Below are positions 10,865 to 19,585 of a DNA stretch of 64,000 bases, one piece after another (position 1 is the first letter of the stretch; each line of letters starts with the position of its first letter). The stretch comes from JAFECT01 sp963838235. GTDB lineage: Bacteria > Pseudomonadota > Alphaproteobacteria > Caulobacterales > Caulobacteraceae. Below the pieces are notes generated by a model. The model was not told where the DNA came from. It was given only the letters and a program-made list of their open reading frames with translations, and made no database searches. The stretch is from NCBI GenBank assembly GCA_963838235.1, contig CAWIQJ010000006.1, positions 1,054,001 to 1,118,000 on the forward strand, given 5' to 3'. The position numbers were made by a program, and so were the translations under genes.

Positions 10865-11758
10865 TTACGGACTGCGGTGCAGCAGGCGCAGGGTCGTCGC
10901 CCTGGCCGCCAGTAGCGCCACCGTAGCCGCGACCAGCGGACAAGGCGATACCGCCAACAGGTCCGACCACTCAAGCGGCAGGACGGGGGTCAATCCATCC
11001 CCGCCACCGAGGCTTTTCAGCAACGCCATGACCAGGGCCGCCGCCCCCGCGCCCGCCAGGCCAGAGAGCGCCGACAGCTTGGCGAACCGGAGCTGGAACA
11101 GCCCGGCGATATAGTTGTCCCGCGCGCCCGACAGGTGCAGCACCTCGACCAGATCCTTCTGGGCCGCCATGCCCGCACGGGTCGCATATGCGATCGCCGC
11201 GCCGGCGGCGGCGGCCATCAAAGCGAACAGCCCCGCTATGGCCCAACGTACGACCCCGGCAGAGCGCTCCACGTCGCTGAGCCAGCGGCTGTGGTCGTCC
11301 ACGTCCCCGTCCACCCCGGCCATGTCCAGCGCGCGCTTGAGGTCCCGCGCGGTGGCCGGATGATGCGGATCGAGCTCGACGGTAACCAGTTGCGGAATGG
11401 GAAGGTCCTTCAGGGTCGCCTCGCCGATCCAGGGCTTGAGCAGTTTCTCGGCCTTGTCGCGTTCCAGCGCGTCGGCCTCGCTGACCCCGCGCACCCCGGC
11501 CAGGGCCTCGGCCGCGCGGCCGGCGGCGGCGGTTTCGGTCTCGCCGATCCGGGGGCGGACCTGCACAGTCGCCTCGCCGCGGAGCTGGCCCGCCCAGCCG
11601 TCCGCCGCCCGATTGGCCGCCAGCCCGGTCACGGCGGCCAGGCACGCCAGAAAGCAGAGCACCGCGACCACGAAGCCCAGCGAGACTTCGCGGTCGTCCT
11701 CCCGGGGCAACAGCGGCCCAGGCTTCCAGCGCTGCCATCCGGGGGGCGAGACGCTCAC
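10865..11758 (-). CDS. ftsX: Cell division protein FtsX
   Basis: Membrane subunit of the FtsEX divisome complex, which couples ATP hydrolysis to peptidoglycan hydrolase activation at the septum. Seen: N-terminal membrane segment (about 28-48), an extracytoplasmic domain of about 110 residues containing IPQLVTVELD, then three membrane segments near 165-190, 220-245 and 265-285 with the family segment GARDNYIAGLFQLRF. 297 residues, as expected. The start overlaps the ftsE stop by 4 bp, so translational coupling is likely. Confidence 0.8.
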   Translation of the reverse strand: MSVSPPGWQRWKPGPLLPREDDREVSLGFVVAVLCFLACLAAVTGLAANRAADGWAGQLRGEATVQVRPRIGETETAAAGRAAEALAGVRGVSEADALERDKAEKLLKPWIGEATLKDLPIPQLVTVELDPHHPATARDLKRALDMAGVDGDVDDHSRWLSDVERSAGVVRWAIAGLFALMAAAAGAAIAYATRAGMAAQKDLVEVLHLSGARDNYIAGLFQLRFAKLSALSGLAGAGAAALVMALLKSLGGGDGLTPVLPLEWSDLLAVSPCPLVAATVALLAARATTLRLLHRSP

Positions 11759-12564
11759 AGGAGGGTCTCCGGTTCAGGCTCAGGGTCCGGGTCCGAGTCA
11801 GGGTCCGGTTCCGAATCGGGGTCGGTCCCGGGCTGGACGGCGCGCTTCAGGCGTCCGCGATCGAGGTAGAGCACCGGCATGCGCGAGCGGGCGACCAGCT
11901 CCTCGTCGTGGCTGGCGATGACCACGGTGGTCCCCAGGCGGTTCAGTTCGACGAACAGGCGAATGATCCGCAGGCTCATCTCATGGTCGACGTTGCCGGT
12001 GGGCTCATCTGCCAAGATCAGCTCGGGCCGGGTCACCACCGCGCGCGCGATGGCCAGCCGCTGCTGCTCGCCGCCGGACAGGGTGCGGGGCAGGGCGTGC
12101 ATGTGCTGGCCCAGGCCCACCCAGGTCAGGAGCTCGGCCACGTCCTCGCGGTAGGTCGCGGGCTTGCGGCCGGAAAGTCTTAACGGCAGGGCGGTGTTGT
12201 CGAAGGCCGACAGGTGGTCGAGCAGGCGATATTCCTGGAACACCACCCCGATGCGCCGGCGCAGGGCGGGCAGGTCTTTCCGCTTTAGCCGCTCGACGTT
12301 TTCCCCGAACAGGGCGACGCTTCCCCTCGAAGGGCGGTTGGCCAAGTAGATCAGTTTCAACAGCGTCGACTTGCCGGCCCCCGAAGGCCCGGTAAGGAAG
12401 TGGAAACTGCCGGCCGTTAACGTAAACCCAATGTCCTTGAGCACTTCGGGCGCGCGTCCATAGCGCATGCCGACGTTCTCGAAACGGACGACGGAATTGT
12501 CGGACCGGCCGAAGTCGTCTTCGGCCCCCATGGAGGCGGCGTGATCGGCGGCGTTCCTGGACAT
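11755..12564 (-). CDS. ftsE: Cell division ATP-binding protein FtsE with acidic repeat tail
   Basis: ATPase subunit of FtsEX. Seen: Walker A GPSGAGKST near residue 59, signature LSGGEQQRLAIARA near 160, Walker B LILADEPTGNVD, and the FtsE-type RIGVVFQEYRLLDHLSAFDN. At 269 residues it is longer than the usual 220-240: an N-terminal extension of about 20 residues and a C-terminal tail of about 30 made almost only of Pro, Asp, Ser and Glu (PDSEPDPDSDPDPEPEPE). The underlying DNA is a degenerate short tandem repeat. Divergent from the zinc-ribbon gene at 12621. Confidence 0.9.
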   Translation of the reverse strand: MSRNAADHAASMGAEDDFGRSDNSVVRFENVGMRYGRAPEVLKDIGFTLTAGSFHFLTGPSGAGKSTLLKLIYLANRPSRGSVALFGENVERLKRKDLPALRRRIGVVFQEYRLLDHLSAFDNTALPLRLSGRKPATYREDVAELLTWVGLGQHMHALPRTLSGGEQQRLAIARAVVTRPELILADEPTGNVDHEMSLRIIRLFVELNRLGTTVVIASHDEELVARSRMPVLYLDRGRLKRAVQPGTDPDSEPDPDSDPDPEPEPETLL

Positions 12565-12620
12565 GCGGTCCGAAATCGGAGACCTCAGGAGGAGGTGCTT
12601 GCGCCTCCGAGTCGTTGGCC

Positions 12621-13622
12621 ATGATACTGACCTGCCCTGAGTGCGCCACCCGCTATTTCGTCGACGATGACCGCGTCGGGTCGGCCGGCCGCGTCGTGCG
12701 CTGCGCTGCGTGCGGATCGAACTGGCGCGCCACGGCGGAGGCGCCGCTGGACCTGACCGCCGGAACCGAACCCGCGCCGGTGCTCAGGGGCGCTGAGACC
12801 TCCTCCTTCGCCGTCGCCGAACCCGCCGCGCCGACCGAGACCGCGCCGTCGTCGGCGCCGGTGGTGCACAAGACCTTCCGCGCCAAGGTCGAACAGAAGC
12901 GCAAGGTGCGCGAGGCCGCCGCCGCGGGCGTGGTGTGGGGCTTGATGTGCGTGGGCTTCGCCCTGATGCTCGGCGGCGCCTACCTGTTCCGCGTCGACAT
13001 CGTGAAGCTCTATCCCAAGGCCGCCGGCGCCTACGCCTGGGTGGGCGCGCCAGTGAACCCGACGGGCCTCGCCTTCGAAAAGATCGTCGCTACCCCCGCG
13101 CCCGACGGCCTCGCCGCCGTCACCGTGTCGGGCCAGGTGCGCAACGTCATCGGACGCGCGGCCACGGCGCCGCCGATCCGCGTCGCGCTCATCGACAAGT
13201 CCGGCGCGCGCATCGCCTCGCAGGTGCTGCGCCTGCCGGCGCAGGCGCTGGCGCCCGGCAAGACCCAGGCCTTCTCCGTCTCGCTGCCCGATCCGAAGGC
13301 CGCCGCCGCCGACGTCGACGTCGCCTTCGCGCTCGATCTGGCCCCGCCGCCGAGGGCCCGGCCGCGAGTCGCCGCAGCCCGCGCTGCGCCGCCGCCGCAC
13401 GCCTCCCCGCTCATGACGACGCAAGCGGCGCCGATGGGGCCGGCCGTCGTCGTTCCGGCGCTGGTGAAGTCTTCGCCGAAGCCTGGGCCCAAGCCCTCAA
13501 CCGCTCCGGCCTCAGCTCCGGTCGGCCTGCGACCGCCGCTCGGCGTCGCGACCCATGCGGTGGATGCGACGCCGCTGCCGGCGAACGACCCGTACGCCCT
13601 GCATCCCGCGCCGCATGGTTGA
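12621..13622 (+). CDS. MJ0042 zinc-ribbon / DUF3426 membrane protein
   Basis: Alphaproteobacterial membrane protein of unknown function beginning with an MJ0042-type zinc finger: CPEC at residues 5-8 and CAAC at 31-34. After a linker rich in Ala and Pro there is one membrane segment near 103-122, then a DUF3426-like extracytoplasmic domain (AVTVSGQVRNVIGRAATAPP) and a Pro/Ala-rich C-terminus. ATG at 12621 is chosen over TTG at 12615 because the zinc motif follows immediately. The stop overlaps the next gene's start by 8 bp. Conserved next to ftsEX in Caulobacterales. Confidence 0.7.
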   Translation: MILTCPECATRYFVDDDRVGSAGRVVRCAACGSNWRATAEAPLDLTAGTEPAPVLRGAETSSFAVAEPAAPTETAPSSAPVVHKTFRAKVEQKRKVREAAAAGVVWGLMCVGFALMLGGAYLFRVDIVKLYPKAAGAYAWVGAPVNPTGLAFEKIVATPAPDGLAAVTVSGQVRNVIGRAATAPPIRVALIDKSGARIASQVLRLPAQALAPGKTQAFSVSLPDPKAAAADVDVAFALDLAPPPRARPRVAAARAAPPPHASPLMTTQAAPMGPAVVVPALVKSSPKPGPKPSTAPASAPVGLRPPLGVATHAVDATPLPANDPYALHPAPHG

Positions 13623-14145
13623 GACCGGACGCTTTACGCTTCTCCTTTCCGAAGACGACATCCGAAGCCGCGTCGAGGCGATGGCGGACGCGATCGCGCC
13701 ACGCGTGGACGACGAAACCGTTGCGGTGTGTCTGCTCACCGGCGGCCTGTGGTTCGCCAGCGACCTCACCCGCGCCCTGGCGCGGCGCGGCAAGCACCTC
13801 GCCTTCGACGCCCTGTGGCTCGCCTCCTACGGCGACGCCAAGGAAACCTCCGGCCGTGTGCAGGTGCGCGCGACGTTGCAGCGTCCGGTCAGCGGCCGCG
13901 CGGTGCTGTTGGTCGACGACGTGTTCGATTCCGGCCTGTCGCTGCACGAAGCGGTGAAGACGGTCGCCCATGCCGGCGCCCTATCAACATTGACCGCGGT
14001 ATTCGCGCGCAAGCCGTGGCCGCACGCGCGACCGCTGGAGCCGGATTTTGTCGGCTGGGAAGCGCCTGCGCGCTATCTGGTCGGCTACGGCCTCGACGCC
14101 GCGGGCCGGTTGCGCGGGTTGCCGGGGATTGCAGCGCTGGACTGA
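13615..14145 (+). CDS. Phosphoribosyltransferase, hypoxanthine type
   Basis: Type I phosphoribosyltransferase, probably purine salvage (hypoxanthine PRTase-like). Seen: CLLTGGLWFASDL near 40-52 and the PRPP-binding loop VLLVDDVFDSGLSL near 98-111, which matches the consensus hydrophobic stretch plus DD. 176 residues, normal for the family. The start ATG lies inside the end of the preceding gene (ATGGTTGA), which suggests coupling. Substrate is inferred from family only. Confidence 0.7.
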   Translation: MVETGRFTLLLSEDDIRSRVEAMADAIAPRVDDETVAVCLLTGGLWFASDLTRALARRGKHLAFDALWLASYGDAKETSGRVQVRATLQRPVSGRAVLLVDDVFDSGLSLHEAVKTVAHAGALSTLTAVFARKPWPHARPLEPDFVGWEAPARYLVGYGLDAAGRLRGLPGIAALD

Positions 14146-14170
14146 GCGTTCAACGTCGGCGCCGGCCCCG

Positions 14171-15451
14171 TCACAACCAGGGGGCCTGGGATTCGCGTTC
14201 GAACATCTCTGGATAGCCGGGTCGGGGTCGCACGATGTGCCACTGGCTGCCGCGCACCAACACCTCCGGCGTGAGCGGGCGCGAATTGTACTCGCTCGAC
14301 ATCACCGCGCCGTAGGCCCCCGCCGACATGAAGGCGACCAGGTCGCCGCTCTCCATTTCGGGCAGTTCACGGTCGCGGCTGAAGGTGTCGCCGGTCTCGC
14401 ACACCGGCCCGACCACGTCGTAGATCAGGCGGCGCGCGTCGGCGTGAGGCCGCACCGGGCGGATGTCGTGGTAGGCGTCGTAGAGCGCAGGCCGCATCAG
14501 GTCGTTCATGGCCGCATCGAGCACCAGGAAACGCCGTCCTTCGCCGGGCCGTTTGTGCACATGCACCACGCGCGTGAGCAGCACACCCGCGTTGGCCACG
14601 ATCATTCGCCCGGGTTCGAAAATGTACTGCAGGTCGAGCCCGCCGGCGGTCTCGGCCGCGACGACCGCGAAGGCGTCGGGCGAGGGTGGGTCGGGCTGGT
14701 TGAAATAGGGCACCCCCAGGCCGCCGCCGAGATCCAGCGTCGACACCTCGAACCCGTCCGCGCGGAGGCGCTCCACCAGCGACCGCAGCACGGTGAAGGC
14801 GGCGCGCGGCGCCGACAGGTCGCTGATCTGGCTGCCGATGTGACAGGCCAGGCCGCGCGGTTCGAGATGCGGCGAGTTGGCGGCGCGGGCGTACAGCGCG
14901 AGCGCTTCTTCGGCGGTGACGCCGAACTTGTCGGTGATCCCGCCGGTGGTGATCTTGGCGTGACCGCCGGCGCCGACGCCGGGATTGACGCGGAAGGCGA
15001 CGGGCGCGCGCAGGCCGCGCTGGGCGGCGATCGCCTCGATGCGATCGAGCTCGGGCGCCGCCTCGACATTGATCTGGAACACGCCGGCTTCCAGGGCGAA
15101 GACGATCTCACGTTCGAGCTTGCCGACGCCGGAGAAAACGATGCGTCCCGGCGGCACCCCCGCCGCCATGGCCTTGCGGATCTCGCCCTCGGAGACGGTG
15201 TCGGCGCCCGCGCCGTGACGGGCGAGCGTCGACAGCACCGCCATGTTGGAATTGGCCTTCACCGCATAGGCGATCAGCGGCGCGCCGAGCCGCGGCGCCT
15301 GGGCCGACAGGGCTTCGCGGAACACGCCGAGATGCCGCTCGAGGGTCGCGGTGGAATAGACATAGACCGGCGTTCCGACCTCGCGCGCGATGTCGGAAAG
15401 CTTCACGTCCTCGCAGCAGAGTTCGCCGTCGCGAACCTCGAAGTGGTTCAC
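14171..15451 (-). CDS. lysA: Diaminopimelate decarboxylase
   Basis: PLP-dependent decarboxylase making lysine from meso-diaminopimelate, the last step of lysine synthesis. Seen: PLP lysine in AYAVKANSN near residue 58, HIGSQI near 195, GGGLGVPY near 235, EPGRMIVANAG near 277, and the substrate-site Cys in CETGDTF near 345. 426 residues, as expected. Lies 13 bp downstream of lptM in an argH-lptM-lysA operon; this order is conserved in proteobacteria. Confidence 0.93.
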   Translation of the reverse strand: MNHFEVRDGELCCEDVKLSDIAREVGTPVYVYSTATLERHLGVFREALSAQAPRLGAPLIAYAVKANSNMAVLSTLARHGAGADTVSEGEIRKAMAAGVPPGRIVFSGVGKLEREIVFALEAGVFQINVEAAPELDRIEAIAAQRGLRAPVAFRVNPGVGAGGHAKITTGGITDKFGVTAEEALALYARAANSPHLEPRGLACHIGSQISDLSAPRAAFTVLRSLVERLRADGFEVSTLDLGGGLGVPYFNQPDPPSPDAFAVVAAETAGGLDLQYIFEPGRMIVANAGVLLTRVVHVHKRPGEGRRFLVLDAAMNDLMRPALYDAYHDIRPVRPHADARRLIYDVVGPVCETGDTFSRDRELPEMESGDLVAFMSAGAYGAVMSSEYNSRPLTPEVLVRGSQWHIVRPRPGYPEMFERESQAPWL

Positions 15452-15464
15452 CCGACGTTTCGCC

Positions 15465-15770
15465 TTACTTGTGCGGAATCAGGTTGCTCGGATTGCCCGG
15501 GCCGGAGTCCGGTCCCGAGGGCACGCCGTCCATCGGATCCTGGGCGATGGTGCGGTTGTTCGCGTCCGGCGACAGGGCGCCCGGGTCGCCCTTTTTCTCG
15601 GGCGAGGTGCGCTGTTCGCCGGTGTCGCCGTCGGTCTTGTCCTTGGGATGGCCCCACAGCGGCGCAGGACGGTCGAGCGTACCGCGCTTGCCGCAGGCGG
15701 ACACGCCGAGGCCGGTCGCGGCGACCAGCGCGGCGATGAGGACCAGACGGGGAGTGATCAGGCGGCTCAT
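15465..15770 (-). CDS. lptM: Small lipoprotein, LptM/YifL-like
   Basis: Short outer-membrane-type lipoprotein. Seen: signal peptide with lipobox LGVSAC (Cys at residue 26) followed by GKRGTLDRP, the short conserved stretch of LptM (YifL), which in Escherichia coli helps the LptD translocon mature. The rest is Pro/Asp/Gly-rich and without structure cues. About 101 residues. ATG at 15770 overlaps the argH stop by 4 bp. Its place between argH and lysA is the usual one for this family. The function in this organism is inferred. Confidence 0.65.
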   Translation of the reverse strand: MSRLITPRLVLIAALVAATGLGVSACGKRGTLDRPAPLWGHPKDKTDGDTGEQRTSPEKKGDPGALSPDANNRTIAQDPMDGVPSGPDSGPGNPSNLIPHK

Positions 15771-17194
15771 GACAGACGCTCCTTCCAACGCGCGATCTGG
15801 TGGCGGACCTGGGAGGGCGCGGTCCCCCCGTAGCTCGTCCGGCTGGCGCAGGAGGCCGCGGGCGAGAGCACACTATAGATCGCTTCCGTGACGCGCGGAT
15901 CAAGACTCTGCAGTTCGGCGAGCGGTAGTTTCTCGAGGCCGACGCCAAGGACCTCGGCGCGTTTTACGGCCGCGCCGGTCAGGTGGTGGGCGTCACGGAA
16001 GGGCAGACCGAGCTCGCGCACCAGCCAGTCGGCGAGGTCGGTGGCGGTGGAAAATCCGACCCCTGCCAGCTCGGCCATACGCGCGCGGTCGGGCCTCAGG
16101 TCGGCGACCATGCCGGCCATGGCCTTCAGCGAGAGGTCGAGCGCGTCGAAAGCCTCGAAGACCGGCGCCTTGTCCTCCTGCATGTCCTTTGAATAGGCGA
16201 GGGGCAGACCCTTCATAACTATCGATAACGTCGTAAGCGCCCCCATGATCCGGCCGACCTTGGCGCGGACCAGCTCGGCCGCGTCGGGATTGCGCTTCTG
16301 CGGCATGATCGAGGAGCCGGTGGTGAAGGCGTCCGACAGGCTGACGAAGCCGAAGGCCGGCGAGGTCCAGAGCACAATCTCTTCGGCCAACCGCGACAGG
16401 TGCCCGGCGCAGATGGCGGCGTCCGACAGGGCTTCGAGCGCAAAGTCCCGGGCCGAGACCCCGTCCATGGAGTTGGCCCCGGGCCGGTCGAACCCCAGCG
16501 CCTTGGCGGTCATCTCCCGGTCGATCGGGAAGGGCGACCCGGCCAGGGCGGCCGAACCCAGGGGGCTCTCGTTCATGCGCTTGCGGGCGTCGGCGAAGCG
16601 GTCGGCGTCGCGGCCCAGCATCTCGACATAGGCCATCAGATGGTGGCCGAAGGTCACCGGCTGGGCGATCTGCAGGTGGGTGAATCCCGGCATCAGGGTG
16701 TCGGCTTCGGCCTCGGCCCTGGCCAGAAGCGCCTTCTGCAGGGCCTGGATCGAGGCGCGGGTCCCGTCGCAGGCGTCGCGGACCCAGAGGCGGAAATCGG
16801 TCGCCACCTGGTCGTTGCGCGAACGGGCGGTGTGCATCCGTCCGGCGGCCTCGCCGATCAGGTCCTTCAGCCGGGCCTCCACATTCATGTGGATGTCCTC
16901 GAACTCCGCCCGGAAGGGGAATTTCCCCGATAAAATCTCGGCTTCCACGAGATCAAGGCCACGCTGGATTTGACCTTCGTCCTCGCTTGATATGATTTGT
17001 CGCGCGGCCAGCATGGCCGCGTGCGCCCGCGATCCGGCAAGGTCCTGGGCCCACAGCCGGCGGTCCACGTCGATCGAGACGTTGATCGCCTTCATCAGTT
17101 CGGCCGGTTCGGTGGAGAAGCGGCCGCCCCACATGCTCCGGCCCGAGGGGGCGCCGGGCTTGGGGTCGGGAGAGGGGTCGGAACGGTCGTTCAT
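15767..17194 (-). CDS. argH: Argininosuccinate lyase
   Basis: Cleaves argininosuccinate to arginine and fumarate, last step of arginine synthesis. Seen: MWGGRFS near the N-terminus, TARSRNDQVATDFRLW, the fumarase/aspartase-superfamily signature GSSIMPQKRNPD near 305, and SKDMQEDKAPVFEA. About 475 residues. The likely ATG at 17194 (MNDRSD) uses the same CATG as the ATG of the divergent tlpA; an internal ATG at the MWGGRF position is an alternative start, and neither has a strong Shine-Dalgarno. First gene of the argH-lptM-lysA operon. Confidence 0.9.
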   Translation of the reverse strand: MNDRSDPSPDPKPGAPSGRSMWGGRFSTEPAELMKAINVSIDVDRRLWAQDLAGSRAHAAMLAARQIISSEDEGQIQRGLDLVEAEILSGKFPFRAEFEDIHMNVEARLKDLIGEAAGRMHTARSRNDQVATDFRLWVRDACDGTRASIQALQKALLARAEAEADTLMPGFTHLQIAQPVTFGHHLMAYVEMLGRDADRFADARKRMNESPLGSAALAGSPFPIDREMTAKALGFDRPGANSMDGVSARDFALEALSDAAICAGHLSRLAEEIVLWTSPAFGFVSLSDAFTTGSSIMPQKRNPDAAELVRAKVGRIMGALTTLSIVMKGLPLAYSKDMQEDKAPVFEAFDALDLSLKAMAGMVADLRPDRARMAELAGVGFSTATDLADWLVRELGLPFRDAHHLTGAAVKRAEVLGVGLEKLPLAELQSLDPRVTEAIYSVLSPAASCASRTSYGGTAPSQVRHQIARWKERLS

Positions 17195-17852
17195 GAGCGA
17201 GGTCTCGGACGGGGCGGAAAAGAATGGGTCGGACAAGGGCGACGGGCGGCGGATCGCGATCCTCGCGGCCGTGATCCTCGCCGTGGTGATCGCTGCCGCG
17301 CTCGGGCTTTTATACGTTAGGCACCGCAACGCTACTGAAATGGCGGCCCAGGCCGCCCCCGGGGCGGTCCACGAGGGGCCGCTCGGGCGCTATGCGACCG
17401 GCTCGCTGCGCAAGTTGAAGACCTGGAAGACGCCCCACTCGCCCATTCCGATCGTCTTCGATGACGGCTCAGGCAAGCCGGTCGACATGGCCGGCTTCCA
17501 CGGCAAGATCGTGGTGATGAACATCTGGGCGACCTGGTGCGGGCCCTGCGTGGTGGAGATGCCGACTCTGGCAGCGCTGCAGCGCAGGTATCCGAACGAC
17601 GTCGCCGTCGTCGCGGTCAGCGAAGACAAAGACGCCGCCGACGCCAAGAACTTCATCGACGTGCACGATCCGCTGCTGTTCTACCGCGATCCGAACACCC
17701 TGACGGTTCCCGGCAAGCTCGGCTTTCATCTCTTGCCGTCAACGGTGATCTACGATCGATACGGCCGTGAGACGGCGCGTATCGAGGGCCCCGCCGCCTG
17801 GGATTCGCCCGAGGCCTACGCCTTCGTCGACGCCCTGCTGAAACAGCGCTGA
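17193..17852 (+). CDS. tlpA: TlpA-like thiol:disulfide interchange protein
   Basis: Membrane-anchored periplasmic thioredoxin-fold reductase. Seen: N-terminal membrane segment at about residues 22-43, then a thioredoxin domain with the active site WATWCGPC near 110-117 and the cis-Pro region LPSTVIYDRYG near 183. In Bradyrhizobium and relatives TlpA serves cytochrome oxidase copper-site assembly; here the partner is unknown. ATG at 17193 shares its CATG with the argH start on the other strand. 219 residues. Confidence 0.8.
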   Translation: MSEVSDGAEKNGSDKGDGRRIAILAAVILAVVIAAALGLLYVRHRNATEMAAQAAPGAVHEGPLGRYATGSLRKLKTWKTPHSPIPIVFDDGSGKPVDMAGFHGKIVVMNIWATWCGPCVVEMPTLAALQRRYPNDVAVVAVSEDKDAADAKNFIDVHDPLLFYRDPNTLTVPGKLGFHLLPSTVIYDRYGRETARIEGPAAWDSPEAYAFVDALLKQR

Positions 17853-17856
17853 CGCC

Positions 17857-18519
17857 TTATTCGATTTCGGGTCTGAGCGCGGCTTCGATATCCGTTTCCG
17901 GATGCGGCGCGGGCGGCGCAGGCTCCGGCTCCGTTTGGATGGGCGGGGCGGCCCAGGCCACGACCGGCGGCGCGGCAATCTCGGGCTCGTCCATCAGGAA
18001 ATTGCGCGGGCGCGTATTGGTCGGCCGCGGGCCGAAGGCGATCAGGCTCGCCACCACGCCGGACCAGACCATGTAGCTCACGCAGGCCAACAGGATCAGC
18101 GGCATGATCGCCACCGCCATCAGCAGCGTCGCCTTGGCTTCGCCCATGCGGCGGAACAGATCGCCGTAGGAGAAGGCCTGCATCAGGGACAGGCCGATGG
18201 CGAACACCGCGATCGCGACCACGGTGAACACGAAGCCGTAGGCGATGAAGCGCATCAGCACGCCCAGCCGCGTGCGCGGCGTCCCGTCCCGCTTCCGTTC
18301 GCGGTCGATCATCACCAGGGTGACGGTCACGCTGATCGCGCCCAGCATCAGCGCAATGGCGCGCGGGTCTTCGATGGTCATCAGGCCGGTCTTGTCCGAC
18401 GGCCAGAAGATCAGGGTCAGTGGCAGCGGCGGCCACAGCACCGCCAAAAGCCAGCTCACCGCGACCCAGAGCGACGCCGGTCCGCGCCAGTCGATCCTGC
18501 CGGTGGCCCAGGCTTTCAT
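17857..18519 (-). CDS. Hypothetical membrane protein
   Basis: Not recognised as a named family. 220 residues with about four hydrophobic segments (approximately 16-40, 54-71, 88-112 and 130-160) and a Pro/Glu-rich soluble tail of about 45 residues (PPIQTEPEPAPPAPHP). Convergent with tlpA and 24 bp downstream of the hydroxybutyryl-CoA dehydrogenase gene on the same strand, so possibly co-transcribed with it. No enzymatic motif is visible. Confidence 0.6.
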   Translation of the reverse strand: MKAWATGRIDWRGPASLWVAVSWLLAVLWPPLPLTLIFWPSDKTGLMTIEDPRAIALMLGAISVTVTLVMIDRERKRDGTPRTRLGVLMRFIAYGFVFTVVAIAVFAIGLSLMQAFSYGDLFRRMGEAKATLLMAVAIMPLILLACVSYMVWSGVVASLIAFGPRPTNTRPRNFLMDEPEIAAPPVVAWAAPPIQTEPEPAPPAPHPETDIEAALRPEIE

Positions 18520-18543
18520 CTTTGGCCCGTCATCATTGGCGCG

Positions 18544-19426
18544 TCACCGCGTCGGCACCGGCGTTTCGCCGCTGTAGTCGTAGAAGCCGCGCCCGCTCTT
18601 GCGGCCGAGCCAGCCGGCCTCGACGTATTTCACCAGCAACGGACAGGGCCGGTACTTAGAATCGGCCAGGCCCTCGTAGAGGACGTTCATGATCGCCAGC
18701 ACCGTATCGAGCCCGATGAAGTCGCCGAGCTCCAGCGGTCCCATCGGATGGTTGGCGCCGAGTTTCATCGCGGTGTCGATGGCGTCGACCGTGCCGACGC
18801 CCTCGTAGAGGGTGTAGATCGCCTCGTTGATCATCGGCACCAGGATGCGGTTGACGATGAAGGCGGGGAAATCCTCGGCGTTGGCGGTGGTCTTGCCGAG
18901 CGAGCTTGGCGAAGGCGACGGCGGTCTCGTAGGTGTCGACGTCGGTGGCGATGCCGCGGATGATCTCCACCAGCTTCATCACCGGCACCGGGTTCATGAA
19001 GTGAAGCCCGATGAACTTGCCCGGACGGTCGGTGGCCGAGGCGAGGCGCGTGATCGAAATTGACGACGTGTTGGAGGCGAGCAGCGCCGACGGCTTCAGG
19101 TGCGGATGCAGCTCGATGAAGATCGCCTTCTTGACGCTCTCGTCCTCGGTCGCCGCCTCGATCACCAGGTCCGCCTGGCCGAGGTCGCGGAAGGTCGCCG
19201 CCGGCTTGATCCTGGCGACTGCGGCGTCCATGGCCGCCTCGATCGATCAGGCCCTCGGCCGCCTGGCGCGTCATGTTCTTGCGGATTTCGTCGAGGCCGT
19301 GCTCGATCCGGTCGGCGCTGACGTCGTTGAGCATGACGTCGTAGCCGGCCGAGCGCGCAGACATGTGCGATCCCGCCGCCCATCTGTCCGGCGCCGATCA
19401 CGCCTACCGATCTTGATTTCCGCCAT
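18544..19426 (-). CDS. 3-hydroxybutyryl-CoA dehydrogenase, four frame breaks
   Basis: NAD(P)-dependent oxidoreductase interconverting 3-hydroxybutyryl-CoA and acetoacetyl-CoA in beta-oxidation or PHB turnover. Pieced together from three frames: MAEIK, then VGVIGAGQMGGGIAHV (Rossmann glycines), AGYDVMLNDVSADR, DAAVARIKPAATFRDL, ASNTSSISITRLA, GLHFMNPVPVMKLVEII, and a C-terminal domain with GPLELGDFIGLDT. Breaks near 19415, 19362, 19240 and 18898. All four are closed by removing one base between G and TCG (for example AAGATCGG to AAGTCGG). Start ATG at 19426. Motifs are complete, so the gene is probably intact in the organism. Confidence 0.85.
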
Positions 19427-19505
19427 GAAGACCAAGCCTTGAAAGACTGAAGGCGGGCGCGAAGCCGGCCAGAAGGTCCCTTACCACAGCTCCGGGAACG
19501 GAGCC

Positions 19506-19522
19506 TATTGCATTGCAGCATA
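19506..19522. promoter_or_regulatory. TGCTGCAATGCA-type palindrome upstream of the hydroxybutyryl-CoA dehydrogenase gene
   Basis: TATTGCATTGCAGCATA, an imperfect palindrome centred on TGCAWTGCA, 80-96 bp upstream of the start at 19426. It is nearly identical, in the same orientation, to the site at 21381-21399 in front of the ETF operon. It resembles the CTGC-N3-GCAG sites reported for PhaR regulators of PHB metabolism. The regulator is inferred. Confidence 0.45.
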
Positions 19523-19585
19523 CTCGCGCCCGGGGAGCGGCCGCCGCAAGTCCAAGCGGGGACTCGCGGTCACGAGCCACCCTGG

